From positions 1 to 5,120 of the forward strand of contig CAMLSG010000297.1 in assembly GCA_946482635.1 (NCBI GenBank): a DNA stretch of 5,120 bases. The letters are read 5' to 3'. Below, piece by piece: positions 1-5,120 of the stretch. Every line of letters begins with the position of its first letter. The first letter of the stretch is position 1. The translations under genes and the position numbers were made by a program. The stretch comes from an uncultured Duganella sp. (GTDB lineage: Bacteria > Pseudomonadota > Gammaproteobacteria > Burkholderiales > Burkholderiaceae). The notes under the pieces were generated by a model. The model was not told the DNA's origin. It made no database searches and worked only from the letters and a program-made list of their open reading frames with translations.

Positions 1-38
1 TGATGTGGAATCTACGGGGCAATAAAGATATCACATCA
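1..38. repeat. Imperfect inverted repeat at the window edge
   Basis: Bases 1-13 and 26-38 are reverse complements at 11 of 13 positions; the outer seven, TGATGTG and CACATCA, pair perfectly. The loop is about 12 bases. Neither strand has a run of T after the stem, so it is not a clear intrinsic terminator. It begins at base 1, so the stem may continue outside the window. It could be a weak terminator serving convergent genes, an operator for a gene to the left, or chance. The rest of 1-111 holds no gene that I can support. Confidence 0.35.
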
Positions 39-83
39 TTAGCAAATTAACAGCCGCAGCCTACCGATCCTTATTGCTCAGGA

Positions 84-106
84 CGCCCATCATGGCGCCG
101 TGGGCG
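84..106 (-). other. Weak hairpin after the last minus-strand gene
   Basis: CGCCCA at 84-89 pairs with TGGGCG at 101-106 around an 11-base loop that itself contains the self-complementary GGCGCC. It lies 6 bases past the stop codon of the gene ending at 112, where a terminator would be expected. On the minus strand the following bases are TCCTGAGCAATAAGG, without a T tract, so Rho-independent termination is not well supported. It may only stabilise the 3' end of the message. Confidence 0.2.
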
Positions 107-111
107 AAGGG

Positions 112-624
112 TCATTCCCTGCCACCAAAATAGCGCCGCGCCTTGTCGGAGAACCCGAATGCATAGGCCCAGTAAAATAGAATGGCCCCCATTGCAATGG
201 TCGCAAACCATCCACCGGCATTGTAGTAGGGGTCTGCCGAATTCTTGCCATGCTCGGAAAGCACGACCGGAATCGCGAACAGTGCGATCAGCCCGATGCC
301 CAAGTTGCGGCCGAGGCGAGAACGTTTCGGCAATTGCCACAGCATCACTAACAACACCAATAAAAAGAACGACTGCCACGTCAGTTGCAGCCACAAGGGA
401 AGGCCGATCCTGGTCGAAGATTGCAGCGGAACAGCACGAATCAAAAATACGCACAATCCCAGCGCACTCCAGACGGCCAGGGCGACGCCAATGATTTGCA
501 CAAGCCAAACGCTGCGGGGCTTGCGGATTCCCTTGTACTCATCAGCCTGCGTGAGGTCTGCCGAAGGAGGAGTGAATGGATCCCTGGCCTCTTCGCTAGG
601 CAGCTTGGCAATGGGATCGTTCAT
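112..624 (-). CDS. Small four-helix inner-membrane protein, function unknown
   Basis: A 170-residue protein that I cannot assign to a named family. The first 38 residues are hydrophilic and contain DPFTPPSADL at 15-24. Four hydrophobic segments follow, at about 39-64, 77-97, 107-123 and 139-155. The last 15 residues are soluble and basic and include SDKARRYFG. There is no cleavable signal peptide, and no catalytic motif is visible. The start is supported by its one-base overlap (TGATG) with the stop of the upstream RDD gene, which implies translational coupling; there is no strong Shine-Dalgarno sequence. The N-terminal DPFTPPSADL resembles NPYQAPVADL of the RDD protein next door, so the two may be related in topology or act together. 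The gene is real judging by its reading frame and coupling, but its role is unknown. Confidence 0.8.
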   Translation of the reverse strand: MNDPIAKLPSEEARDPFTPPSADLTQADEYKGIRKPRSVWLVQIIGVALAVWSALGLCVFLIRAVPLQSSTRIGLPLWLQLTWQSFFLLVLLVMLWQLPKRSRLGRNLGIGLIALFAIPVVLSEHGKNSADPYYNAGGWFATIAMGAILFYWAYAFGFSDKARRYFGGRE

Positions 625-1232
625 CAGTTCATTCGATCAAGTTTCACGACTACCGTGCCGGCCAGGAAGTCATGTACGGCGCGGCGGCGCGAATTCAGCA
701 GCATGACGATGGCACCAACCCAGGTCCATCCCTGCATGCTCCAATTCACCGCCGTCAGCCAGCCCGGGCCCGACGCCATCAACGCCTGGCTGCGCGCCAT
801 GAAGCCATAGTTGAGGTAAGTGCCATCGTCCATCGCCAGGGCCGAAAGGCCAAGGCCGAGATTAATCGCCGCGCCCAGCAGCATTACCGGCGCTTCCCGG
901 ATCAAGGCTGCCGTGACCGTCACCGGCGAACCGTCTTTCATCTGGACGCGCAATTTCATCACCAGCTTGCCTGGCGTACCGCCGTAGCGGCGCACCAGGT
1001 AGACCGAGTAAAGCAGGCCGGTAACGATGCCGGGAACTATCCAGGAGAGGTAGAAAAAGCGCGAAGTGGTACTGAGCCAATACGTCAACCCAACCAAGGG
1101 CAACATGATAACGAAATCCAGAAGTTTGGCGGCAACGCGCAGCCAGAAGCCGCCAACTTGCGGTTCTGTATCACTGCCGTCCTGCGCGGGGGAATCGAGG
1201 TCGGCGACTGGTGCCTGGTATGGATTGGTCAT
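624..1232 (-). CDS. RDD-family membrane protein
   Basis: A 202-residue protein of the RDD family, integral membrane proteins named for one conserved Arg and two Asp; roles in transport or ion exchange have been proposed for some members, but most are uncharacterised. The family signs are GFWLRVAAKLLDF at 28-40 (Arg32, Asp39), GGTPGKLVMKLRV at 84-96, and RRAVHDFLAGTVVV at 183-196 (Asp188). Hydrophobic segments lie at about 39-54, 61-80, 112-132 and 165-180. The N-terminus MTNPYQAPVADL is the usual start of such proteins and fixes the start codon, although no clear Shine-Dalgarno sequence precedes it. The gene lies 27 bases after the metallopeptidase-like gene, and its stop overlaps the start of the next membrane protein by one base. 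The substrate cannot be told from the sequence. Confidence 0.9.
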   Translation of the reverse strand: MTNPYQAPVADLDSPAQDGSDTEPQVGGFWLRVAAKLLDFVIMLPLVGLTYWLSTTSRFFYLSWIVPGIVTGLLYSVYLVRRYGGTPGKLVMKLRVQMKDGSPVTVTAALIREAPVMLLGAAINLGLGLSALAMDDGTYLNYGFMARSQALMASGPGWLTAVNWSMQGWTWVGAIVMLLNSRRRAVHDFLAGTVVVKLDRMN

Positions 1233-1242
1233 GGCTGGTGAA

Positions 1243-1274
1243 AGTGTGCTTTAAAGAAACTACGATAGCACACT
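1243..1274 (-). other. Stem-loop straddling the end of the peptidase-like gene
   Basis: AGTGTGCT at 1243-1250 and AGCACACT at 1267-1274 form a perfect 8-bp stem with a 16-base loop containing the TAG stop of the upstream gene. On the minus strand the stem is followed by TTCACC, so there is no real T tract. It could be a weak terminator or processing site between the edd-eda-peptidase genes and the RDD pair, or chance. I therefore do not treat it as the end of the operon. Confidence 0.25.
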
Positions 1275-1772
1275 GTTAGCAAAAAATATACGCGGCAGAT
1301 TGGCGCGGGATGAGGGATCTCGCAGGAAATCGCACAGCATGTCGCGGTAAAGGCCTGCGTCCGCCTTGCGTAAGAAGACCATGGCGAAGTAGTCCGCCAG
1401 CACTTCGGCCTGCGCCTCCATATTGAAGTCGCATAGCCGCAGCTCGGGCGAGACCTCGTAATCGTAATTCAATCCAAGGCGGATGGCGCCGCGCCACATC
1501 ACGGGGTAGCCAAGCTGGTGCTGCCAGACGTGCGCCATTTCGTGCATGAACCAGTGCTGTTCGCTTTCGGTGGCGAGCGAGAAATCCGGGCGGTAGCGGG
1601 AGATGTGGAAATACAGTTCGCCGTTGGGCGTGATGCAGACGTCTTTGCGCTGCAGGAAAGGAATGAAGCGGGTGTTGTGGATCCGCACCCGCTTGTAATC
1701 GATCGCGCTGCCGAACACCAGCCGGGCCAGCGCGATCTCACCCGACGTCAACGGCCGGGCGATGACTTCCAT
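1260..1772 (-). CDS. HExxH zinc-metallopeptidase-like protein (Vgr-related type)
   Basis: A 170-residue soluble protein without signal peptide or membrane segments. The clearest motif is HEMAHVWQHQLGYP at 77-90: HExxH with His77, Glu78 and His81, the zinc-binding and catalytic core of gluzincin-type peptidases. The segment NMEAQAEVLADYFA at 117-130 follows at the right distance to give the third ligand, probably Glu123 or Glu119. The opening, RPLTSGEIALARLVFGSAIDYKRVRIH, and the HExxHVWQ core resemble small proteins often labelled 'Rhs element Vgr' or 'vgr-related', a label with little functional support. The reading frame stays open to 1874, but ATG at 1772 is preferred because it overlaps the eda stop by one base (TGATG), and residues before it would be encoded inside eda. 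No Shine-Dalgarno sequence is evident, so translation probably depends on coupling to eda. Its substrate and its link to sugar metabolism are unknown. Confidence 0.85.
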   Translation of the reverse strand: MEVIARPLTSGEIALARLVFGSAIDYKRVRIHNTRFIPFLQRKDVCITPNGELYFHISRYRPDFSLATESEQHWFMHEMAHVWQHQLGYPVMWRGAIRLGLNYDYEVSPELRLCDFNMEAQAEVLADYFAMVFLRKADAGLYRDMLCDFLRDPSSRANLPRIFFANSVLS

Positions 1773-2392
1773 CAGTGGCGCAGCGCGCTGGCCGCTTTGG
1801 CGATGGCGGTGATGCGGTCCCAGTCGCCGGCTTGCATGGCGTCCTTCGGCGTGAGCCAGGAGCCGCCCACGCACGCTACGTTCTTCAGCGACAGGAAGGC
1901 CGGCGCGGTGTCTTGCGAAATGCCGCCGGTCGGGCAGAACAGTACGTCCGACAGCGGGCCGGCAATCGCGTTCAGCATGCCGACGCCGCCGGCAGGAACT
2001 GCCGGGAACAGTTTCAGTTGCTTGAAGCCCTGCTCGCGCGCCTTCATCACTTCGGACGGGGTCATCACGCCAGGCAGCAGCGGCAGGCCGCTCGACTTGG
2101 CGGCGCCAATCAGGGCGTCGGTCAGGCCGGGCGACACGCCGAACACTGCGCCGGCATCGCGCGCAGCGGCGAATTCCTCTGGCTGGGTCAGCGTGCCGAC
2201 ACCGACGATGGCGCCTTCAACCTGGCTCATGGCGCGGATCGCGCCCAGGCCATGCTGGGTGCGCAGGGTCACTTCCAGCACGCGGATGCCGCCTGCCACC
2301 AGGGCTTTTGCCAGCGGCACGGCATGGTCAGGGTCGTCAATCGCGATCACGGGGATCACGGCCGAAGTACGCATAATCTCGAGCAGGGTCAT
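1772..2392 (-). CDS. eda: KDPG aldolase (2-dehydro-3-deoxy-phosphogluconate aldolase)
   Basis: The cytoplasmic class I aldolase that splits KDPG into pyruvate and glyceraldehyde-3-phosphate, the last step of the Entner-Doudoroff pathway; family members also act on 4-hydroxy-2-oxoglutarate. The 206 residues align through their length with E. coli Eda (213 residues) as I recall it. VLEVTLRT at 38-45 gives catalytic Glu40 and Arg44. LKLFPA at 126-131 gives the Schiff-base Lys127. FCPTGGIS at 152-159 and VGGSWL at 175-180 are the phosphate-binding loops of the TIM barrel. I chose ATG at 2392, one base after the edd stop. An in-frame ATG at 2422 would add ten residues and overlap edd by 29 bases without a better Shine-Dalgarno sequence. 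The neighbouring edd supplies its substrate. No active-site residue is missing. Confidence 0.97.
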   Translation of the reverse strand: MTLLEIMRTSAVIPVIAIDDPDHAVPLAKALVAGGIRVLEVTLRTQHGLGAIRAMSQVEGAIVGVGTLTQPEEFAAARDAGAVFGVSPGLTDALIGAAKSSGLPLLPGVMTPSEVMKAREQGFKQLKLFPAVPAGGVGMLNAIAGPLSDVLFCPTGGISQDTAPAFLSLKNVACVGGSWLTPKDAMQAGDWDRITAIAKAASALRH

Positions 2393-2393
2393 A

Positions 2394-4316
2394 TCAGGCT
2401 TTCTTGGCAAGGAAATCTTCATCGGAACCGGGCACGGTATTGCCCACGTTATCTTCGCCGTGCAGCGGCACGGTGGTCTGGATCGGCGACGGCAGCGGGA
2501 AGCTGGTGGCGCCCTGCTCCGCTGCGCACACCGTGTTGCGGAACATGGAGAACAGTTCGCGGCCCATGCCGATCTGGTTTGGCGACAGGTCGGCCTGCGC
2601 CATCGAGCGGCCGTGCCACACGTCGGAAGATACCAGCGCTTCCAGCGTGCCGCTGGCAGCGTCCAGGCGGATGATGTCGCCGTCGCGCACCAGGCCCAGT
2701 GGGCCGCCCGCCAGGATTTCCGGCGATACGTGGATGGCGGCAGGCACCTTGCCCGACGCGCCGGACATGCGCCCGTCGGTCACCAGCGCCACTTTGCGGC
2801 CGGCGTCCTGCAGGTTGGCCAGGGCCGGAGTCAGGGCGTGCAGTTCCGGCATACCGTTGGCTTTCGGGCCCTGGAAACGGATCACGGCCACGAAGTCGCG
2901 GTCCAGCTTGCCAGCCTTGTAGGCAGCCATGAAGGCTTCCTGCGAGTCGAATACCAGCGCCGGCGCCTCGACGGAACGGTGCTCTTCCTTCACTGCGGAG
3001 ACCTTCATGATGGCGCGGCCCAGGTTGCCCTGCACCAGCACCATGCCGCCGTCTTTCGAGAACGGATCGGCCGCGCCGCGCAGCACCTTCTCGTCGGCGC
3101 TCTTGATCGGCGCTTCCTTGAAGACCACGCCGCTCGCATCGTCGTTCAGGAATGGCTCGGCGCAATGCGCGCGCAGGCCTTTGCCCAGGATGGTGTTGAC
3201 GTCGTCGTGCAGCAGGCCCGCGTCCAGCAGTTCGCGGATCACGAAGCCGGTACCGCCGGCGGCGTGGAAGTGGTTCACGTCCGCATCGCCGTTCGGATAG
3301 ATGCGGCACAGCAGCGGCACCACGGCCGACAGTTCATTGAAATCGTCCCAGTCGATCACCACGCCGGCCGCCTTGGCGATAGCCACCAGGTGCAGGGTGT
3401 GGTTGGTCGAGCCGCCGGTGGCCAGCAGGCCCACCACGGCGTTGATGATGGATTTCTCGTCCACGATATGGCCGACCGGAATGTACTCATTGCCCATCTC
3501 GGTGATCTGCGCCGCGCGCTGGGCGGCAGCGGCAGTCAGTGCATCGCGCAGCGGTGTTCCCGGGTTGATGAAGGCGGCGCCCGGCAGGTGCAGGCCCATG
3601 ATTTCCATCAGCAGCTGGTTGGAGTTGGCGGTACCGTAGAAGGTACAGGTGCCGGCGCCGTGATAGGACTGGGCCTCGCCTTCCAGCAGCTCTTCGCGGG
3701 TCGCCTTGCCTTGCGCATAGCGCTGGCGGATCGCCGCTTTCTCCTTGTTCGACAGGCCGGAGGTCATCGGGCCGGCCGGTACGAACACCGCAGGCAGGTG
3801 GCCGAAGTGCAGCGCGCCGATCAGCAGGCCCGGCACAATCTTGTCGCACACGCCCAGGTACAGCACGGAGTCGAACATATTGTGCGACAGGCCGATGGCC
3901 GCCGACATTGCAATCGCATCGCGCGAAAACAGCGACAGCTCCATGCCCGGCTGGCCCTGGGTCACGCCGTCGCACATGGCAGGCGTGCCGCCCGCGTACT
4001 GCGCCACGGCGCCAACCTTGCGCACCGCATCCTTGATGATGGCGGGGAAGGTTTCGAAGGGCTGGTGCGCCGACAGCATGTCGTTATAGGCGGAGATGAT
4101 TGCCACGGAAGGCTGCTTCACTTCCTTCAGGATCAGCTTATCGTTCGCCGGGAACGCGGCAAAACCGTGCGCCAGGTTCGTGCAGGACAGGGTTCCGCGC
4201 TGGGTGCGGCCTTTGACGCGGGCCGCCTGGAGATGCGCCAGGTAGGCGCCGCGGGAGACGCGGCTGCGCTGGATGACGCGTGCGGTGACTTTTTCCAGGA
4301 CTGGATGCAACGGCAT
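2394..4316 (-). CDS. edd: 6-phosphogluconate dehydratase
   Basis: Dehydrates 6-phosphogluconate to KDPG in the cytoplasm, the committed step of the Entner-Doudoroff pathway. It belongs to the IlvD/Edd family of iron-sulfur dehydratases. Conserved segments appear in order: [12 protein letters not shown] (75-86), [17 protein letters not shown] (113-129), GVCDKIVPG (155-163), [13 protein letters not shown] (222-234), ATGGSTNH (299-306), [11 protein letters not shown] (483-493) and [11 protein letters not shown] (513-523). Cys115, Cys157 and Cys224 are the likely cluster ligands. [21 protein letters not shown] separates this family member from IlvD. The ATG at 4316 has AGGA six bases upstream. 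At 640 residues it is longer than E. coli Edd (603); about 34 extra residues, 607-640, follow the AEQGATSF motif where E. coli Edd nearly ends. It heads the minus-strand operon, and the palindrome upstream suggests transcriptional control. Confidence 0.97.
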   Translation of the reverse strand: MPLHPVLEKVTARVIQRSRVSRGAYLAHLQAARVKGRTQRGTLSCTNLAHGFAAFPANDKLILKEVKQPSVAIISAYNDMLSAHQPFETFPAIIKDAVRKVGAVAQYAGGTPAMCDGVTQGQPGMELSLFSRDAIAMSAAIGLSHNMFDSVLYLGVCDKIVPGLLIGALHFGHLPAVFVPAGPMTSGLSNKEKAAIRQRYAQGKATREELLEGEAQSYHGAGTCTFYGTANSNQLLMEIMGLHLPGAAFINPGTPLRDALTAAAAQRAAQITEMGNEYIPVGHIVDEKSIINAVVGLLATGGSTNHTLHLVAIAKAAGVVIDWDDFNELSAVVPLLCRIYPNGDADVNHFHAAGGTGFVIRELLDAGLLHDDVNTILGKGLRAHCAEPFLNDDASGVVFKEAPIKSADEKVLRGAADPFSKDGGMVLVQGNLGRAIMKVSAVKEEHRSVEAPALVFDSQEAFMAAYKAGKLDRDFVAVIRFQGPKANGMPELHALTPALANLQDAGRKVALVTDGRMSGASGKVPAAIHVSPEILAGGPLGLVRDGDIIRLDAASGTLEALVSSDVWHGRSMAQADLSPNQIGMGRELFSMFRNTVCAAEQGATSFPLPSPIQTTVPLHGEDNVGNTVPGSDEDFLAKKA

Positions 4317-4321
4317 GATCG

Positions 4322-4327
4322 TTCCTT
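4322..4327 (-). promoter_or_regulatory. Ribosome binding site of edd
   Basis: AAGGAA on the minus strand, with AGGA ending six bases before ATG at 4316. It is the best Shine-Dalgarno match in the window and supports this edd start. Confidence 0.75.
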
Positions 4328-4340
4328 TTCAATGAATTTA

Positions 4341-4365
4341 CGGAAATTTTACTACAAAATTTCCG
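4341..4365. promoter_or_regulatory. Perfect 10+10 palindrome upstream of edd (probable operator)
   Basis: CGGAAATTTT (4341-4350) and AAAATTTCCG (4356-4365) are exact reverse complements around ACTAC. The palindrome lies 25-49 bases upstream of the edd start. Read on the minus strand it contains TTTGTAGTAAAATTTCC (4342-4358), which matches 14 of 17 bases of a second element at 4433-4449 near pgi. It covers the best candidate edd -10 hexamer, so a bound protein would block RNA polymerase. HexR, the RpiR-family repressor responding to KDPG, is the obvious candidate from what is known of edd operons, but the binding protein is inferred. No T tract follows, so a terminator is unlikely. Confidence 0.55.
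4346..4351 (-). promoter_or_regulatory. Candidate -10 element for edd
   Basis: TAAAAT on the minus strand matches 5 of 6 bases of TATAAT. It would place the transcript start near 4339 and give a leader of about 20-25 bases, enough for the AAGGAA site. No good -35 hexamer lies 16-18 bases upstream (GCTCGC is there), so an activator or another promoter may be involved. Confidence 0.35.
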
Positions 4366-4432
4366 ACTGCGAGCGCTCCCACCGCATCAAATTGCGCCTC
4401 AAAGCCCCTGAAAACGCCAATACACCAAAAGA

Positions 4433-4449
4433 TTTGTAGTGAATTTACC
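4433..4449 (+). promoter_or_regulatory. Second operator-like element, facing pgi
   Basis: TTTGTAGTGAATTTACC matches the minus-strand element in the edd palindrome (4342-4358) at 14 of 17 positions. Its core TGTAGTGAATTTACC agrees at 11 of 15 positions with TGTAATTAAATTACA, the HexR-type consensus as I remember it from gammaproteobacteria. It occupies the -35 region of the candidate pgi promoter, so binding there could repress or activate. The assignment to HexR is inference. Confidence 0.45.
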
Positions 4450-4460
4450 TGTTTTTGCTG

Positions 4461-4466
4461 TATAGT
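4461..4466 (+). promoter_or_regulatory. Candidate -10 element for pgi
   Basis: TATAGT matches 5 of 6 bases of TATAAT and lies 37 bases before the pgi start. The -35 position falls within the operator-like element and is a poor match to TTGACA. A competing choice is TTGCTG (4455-4460) with CATAAA (4478-4483) at 17-base spacing, which fits less well at the -10. Confidence 0.35.
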
Positions 4467-4503
4467 TAAACACAATTCATAAAACCATATGCCACAGGAC
4501 ATT

Positions 4504-5120
4504 ATGCGCTTGCCCGCCCTGACCTCCACTGCGGCCTACCAGGCCCTTGAAATCCACGCCCACGATGCCCGCGACTGGCAAATGCGCCAGTTGTTCCAGA
4601 AGGACCCTGGTCGCTTCCCGCGCATGACGGTCGACGCGGCAGGCCTGTTCCTGGACTACTCCAAGAACCGCGCAGACGACGAGACCATCAAGCTGCTGGT
4701 GCACCTGGCCCGCACGCGCGGCGTGGCAGAGCAGCGCGACGCCATGTTTGCCGGCGAAAAAATCAATATTACCGAACGCCGCAGCGTGCTGCACACCGCC
4801 CTGCGTATGCCGCGCGGCAAGGCGCTGAAAGTCGATGGCCAGGACGTGAACGCCGACGTGCACGCTGTGCTGGACCGCATCAAGCTGTTCACCGACAAGG
4901 TGCGCAACGGCGGCTGGCTGGGTCATACCGGCAAGCCGATCACCGACGTGGTAAACATCGGCATTGGCGGCTCCGACCTGGGACCGAAGATGGCCGTGCT
5001 GGCCCTGCGCTCCTACTGCCATCCGCGCATGAAGATGCACTTCGTCTCCAACGTGGACGGCCACGACATGGATGCGGTGCTGGCGCAGGTGAATCCCGAG
5101 ACCACGCTGTTCATCGTCGC
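4504..5120 (+). CDS. pgi: Glucose-6-phosphate isomerase, N-terminal part
   Basis: Interconverts glucose-6-phosphate and fructose-6-phosphate in the cytoplasm. The frame is open from 4504 to the window end (205 complete codons), about 37% of the usual ~550 residues; the rest lies outside. Matches to E. coli Pgi as recalled include DYSKNR (51-56), MFAGEKINITERRSVLHTALR (81-101), TDVVNIGIGGSDLGPKM (147-163), which opens the sugar-isomerase domain, and MHFVSNVDGHD (178-188). The start at 4504 has AGGA at 4496-4499, four bases upstream, rather close. An in-frame ATG at 4489 would add five residues (MPQDI) but lacks a Shine-Dalgarno sequence. Being divergent from edd, it probably shares regulation with it. 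Pgi lets carbon from fructose-6-phosphate re-enter the oxidative and Entner-Doudoroff routes. The main catalytic residues lie in the missing part. Confidence 0.96.
   Translation, partial: MRLPALTSTAAYQALEIHAHDARDWQMRQLFQKDPGRFPRMTVDAAGLFLDYSKNRADDETIKLLVHLARTRGVAEQRDAMFAGEKINITERRSVLHTALRMPRGKALKVDGQDVNADVHAVLDRIKLFTDKVRNGGWLGHTGKPITDVVNIGIGGSDLGPKMAVLALRSYCHPRMKMHFVSNVDGHDMDAVLAQVNPETTLFIV

Noticed and set aside
71..508. A 145-codon minus-strand open frame overlapping the 170-residue membrane protein in another frame.
   Set aside because: It has no family resemblance or membrane pattern, and the overlapping frame has helices, a coupled start and a coherent composition.
1773..1874. A 34-residue N-terminal extension of the peptidase-like protein.
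   Set aside because: It would be encoded wholly within the eda coding sequence, is Arg/His-rich and low in complexity, and the TGATG overlap gives a better start at 1772.
2393..2422. The upstream eda start at 2422.
   Set aside because: It overlaps edd by 29 bases and has no better Shine-Dalgarno sequence; the start at 2392 sits one base after the edd stop and gives a length close to the family norm.
4371..4378. The 8-base palindrome GAGCGCTC in the divergent region.
   Set aside because: It is short, GC-rich and not repeated near pgi, so it is not distinguishable from chance.
1518..4439. A 973-codon open frame on the plus strand, antisense to edd, eda and the peptidase-like gene.
   Set aside because: Over edd it is in exact codon register with the sense frame, so it stays open simply because edd lacks TTA, CTA and TCA codons, which are rare in GC-rich genomes. 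Its product is biased to His, Gln, Arg and Ala with no recognisable domain, while edd is unmistakable on the other strand.
4477..5064. A 195-codon minus-strand open frame opposite pgi.
   Set aside because: It is antisense to a clearly recognised glucose-6-phosphate isomerase and has the same His/Gln/Val/Ala-biased composition expected of an antisense shadow.

Overview
The window looks like a chromosomal, housekeeping stretch of a GC-rich proteobacterium. Eda, Edd and Pgi read as ordinary proteobacterial family members, and the base composition and gene set fit a betaproteobacterium of the Burkholderiales. An Oxalobacteraceae/Massilia-like source is my best guess, but this comes from memory of similar proteins and not from a search.

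Layout: five genes on the minus strand run right to left, from edd (4316) to a small membrane protein ending at 112. One gene, pgi, runs the other way from 4504 and leaves the window at the right edge. The minus-strand genes are tightly packed. edd and eda are separated by 1 base, eda and a small HExxH metallopeptidase-like gene share one base (TGATG), a 27-base gap follows, and then an RDD-family membrane protein and a second small membrane protein again share one base (TGATG). The first three genes are very probably co-transcribed. The last two form a coupled pair that may be read through from the same message, although a small stem-loop lies at the junction.

Metabolism: Edd and Eda together are the Entner-Doudoroff branch, converting 6-phosphogluconate to KDPG and then to pyruvate and glyceraldehyde-3-phosphate. 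Pgi interconverts glucose-6-phosphate and fructose-6-phosphate, so it can feed recycled hexose phosphate back into this route. The divergent layout suggests shared control. The 187-base, AT-rich intergenic region (4317-4503) carries two copies of a 17-base element, TTTGTAGTRAAWTTWCC, one on each strand and each oriented toward its own gene. They resemble, loosely, operators of the RpiR-family sugar-phosphate regulator HexR. The copy near edd lies inside a perfect 10+10 base palindrome that also covers a good -10 hexamer.

The left end (1-111) is non-coding and holds an imperfect inverted repeat and a weak hairpin, with no convincing terminator. I found no tRNA, rRNA, CRISPR array, insertion sequence or phage gene. 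I do not see an undescribed system here. The points most worth following are the divergent operator pair, the peptidase-like gene coupled to eda, and the paired membrane proteins that share an N-terminal motif.
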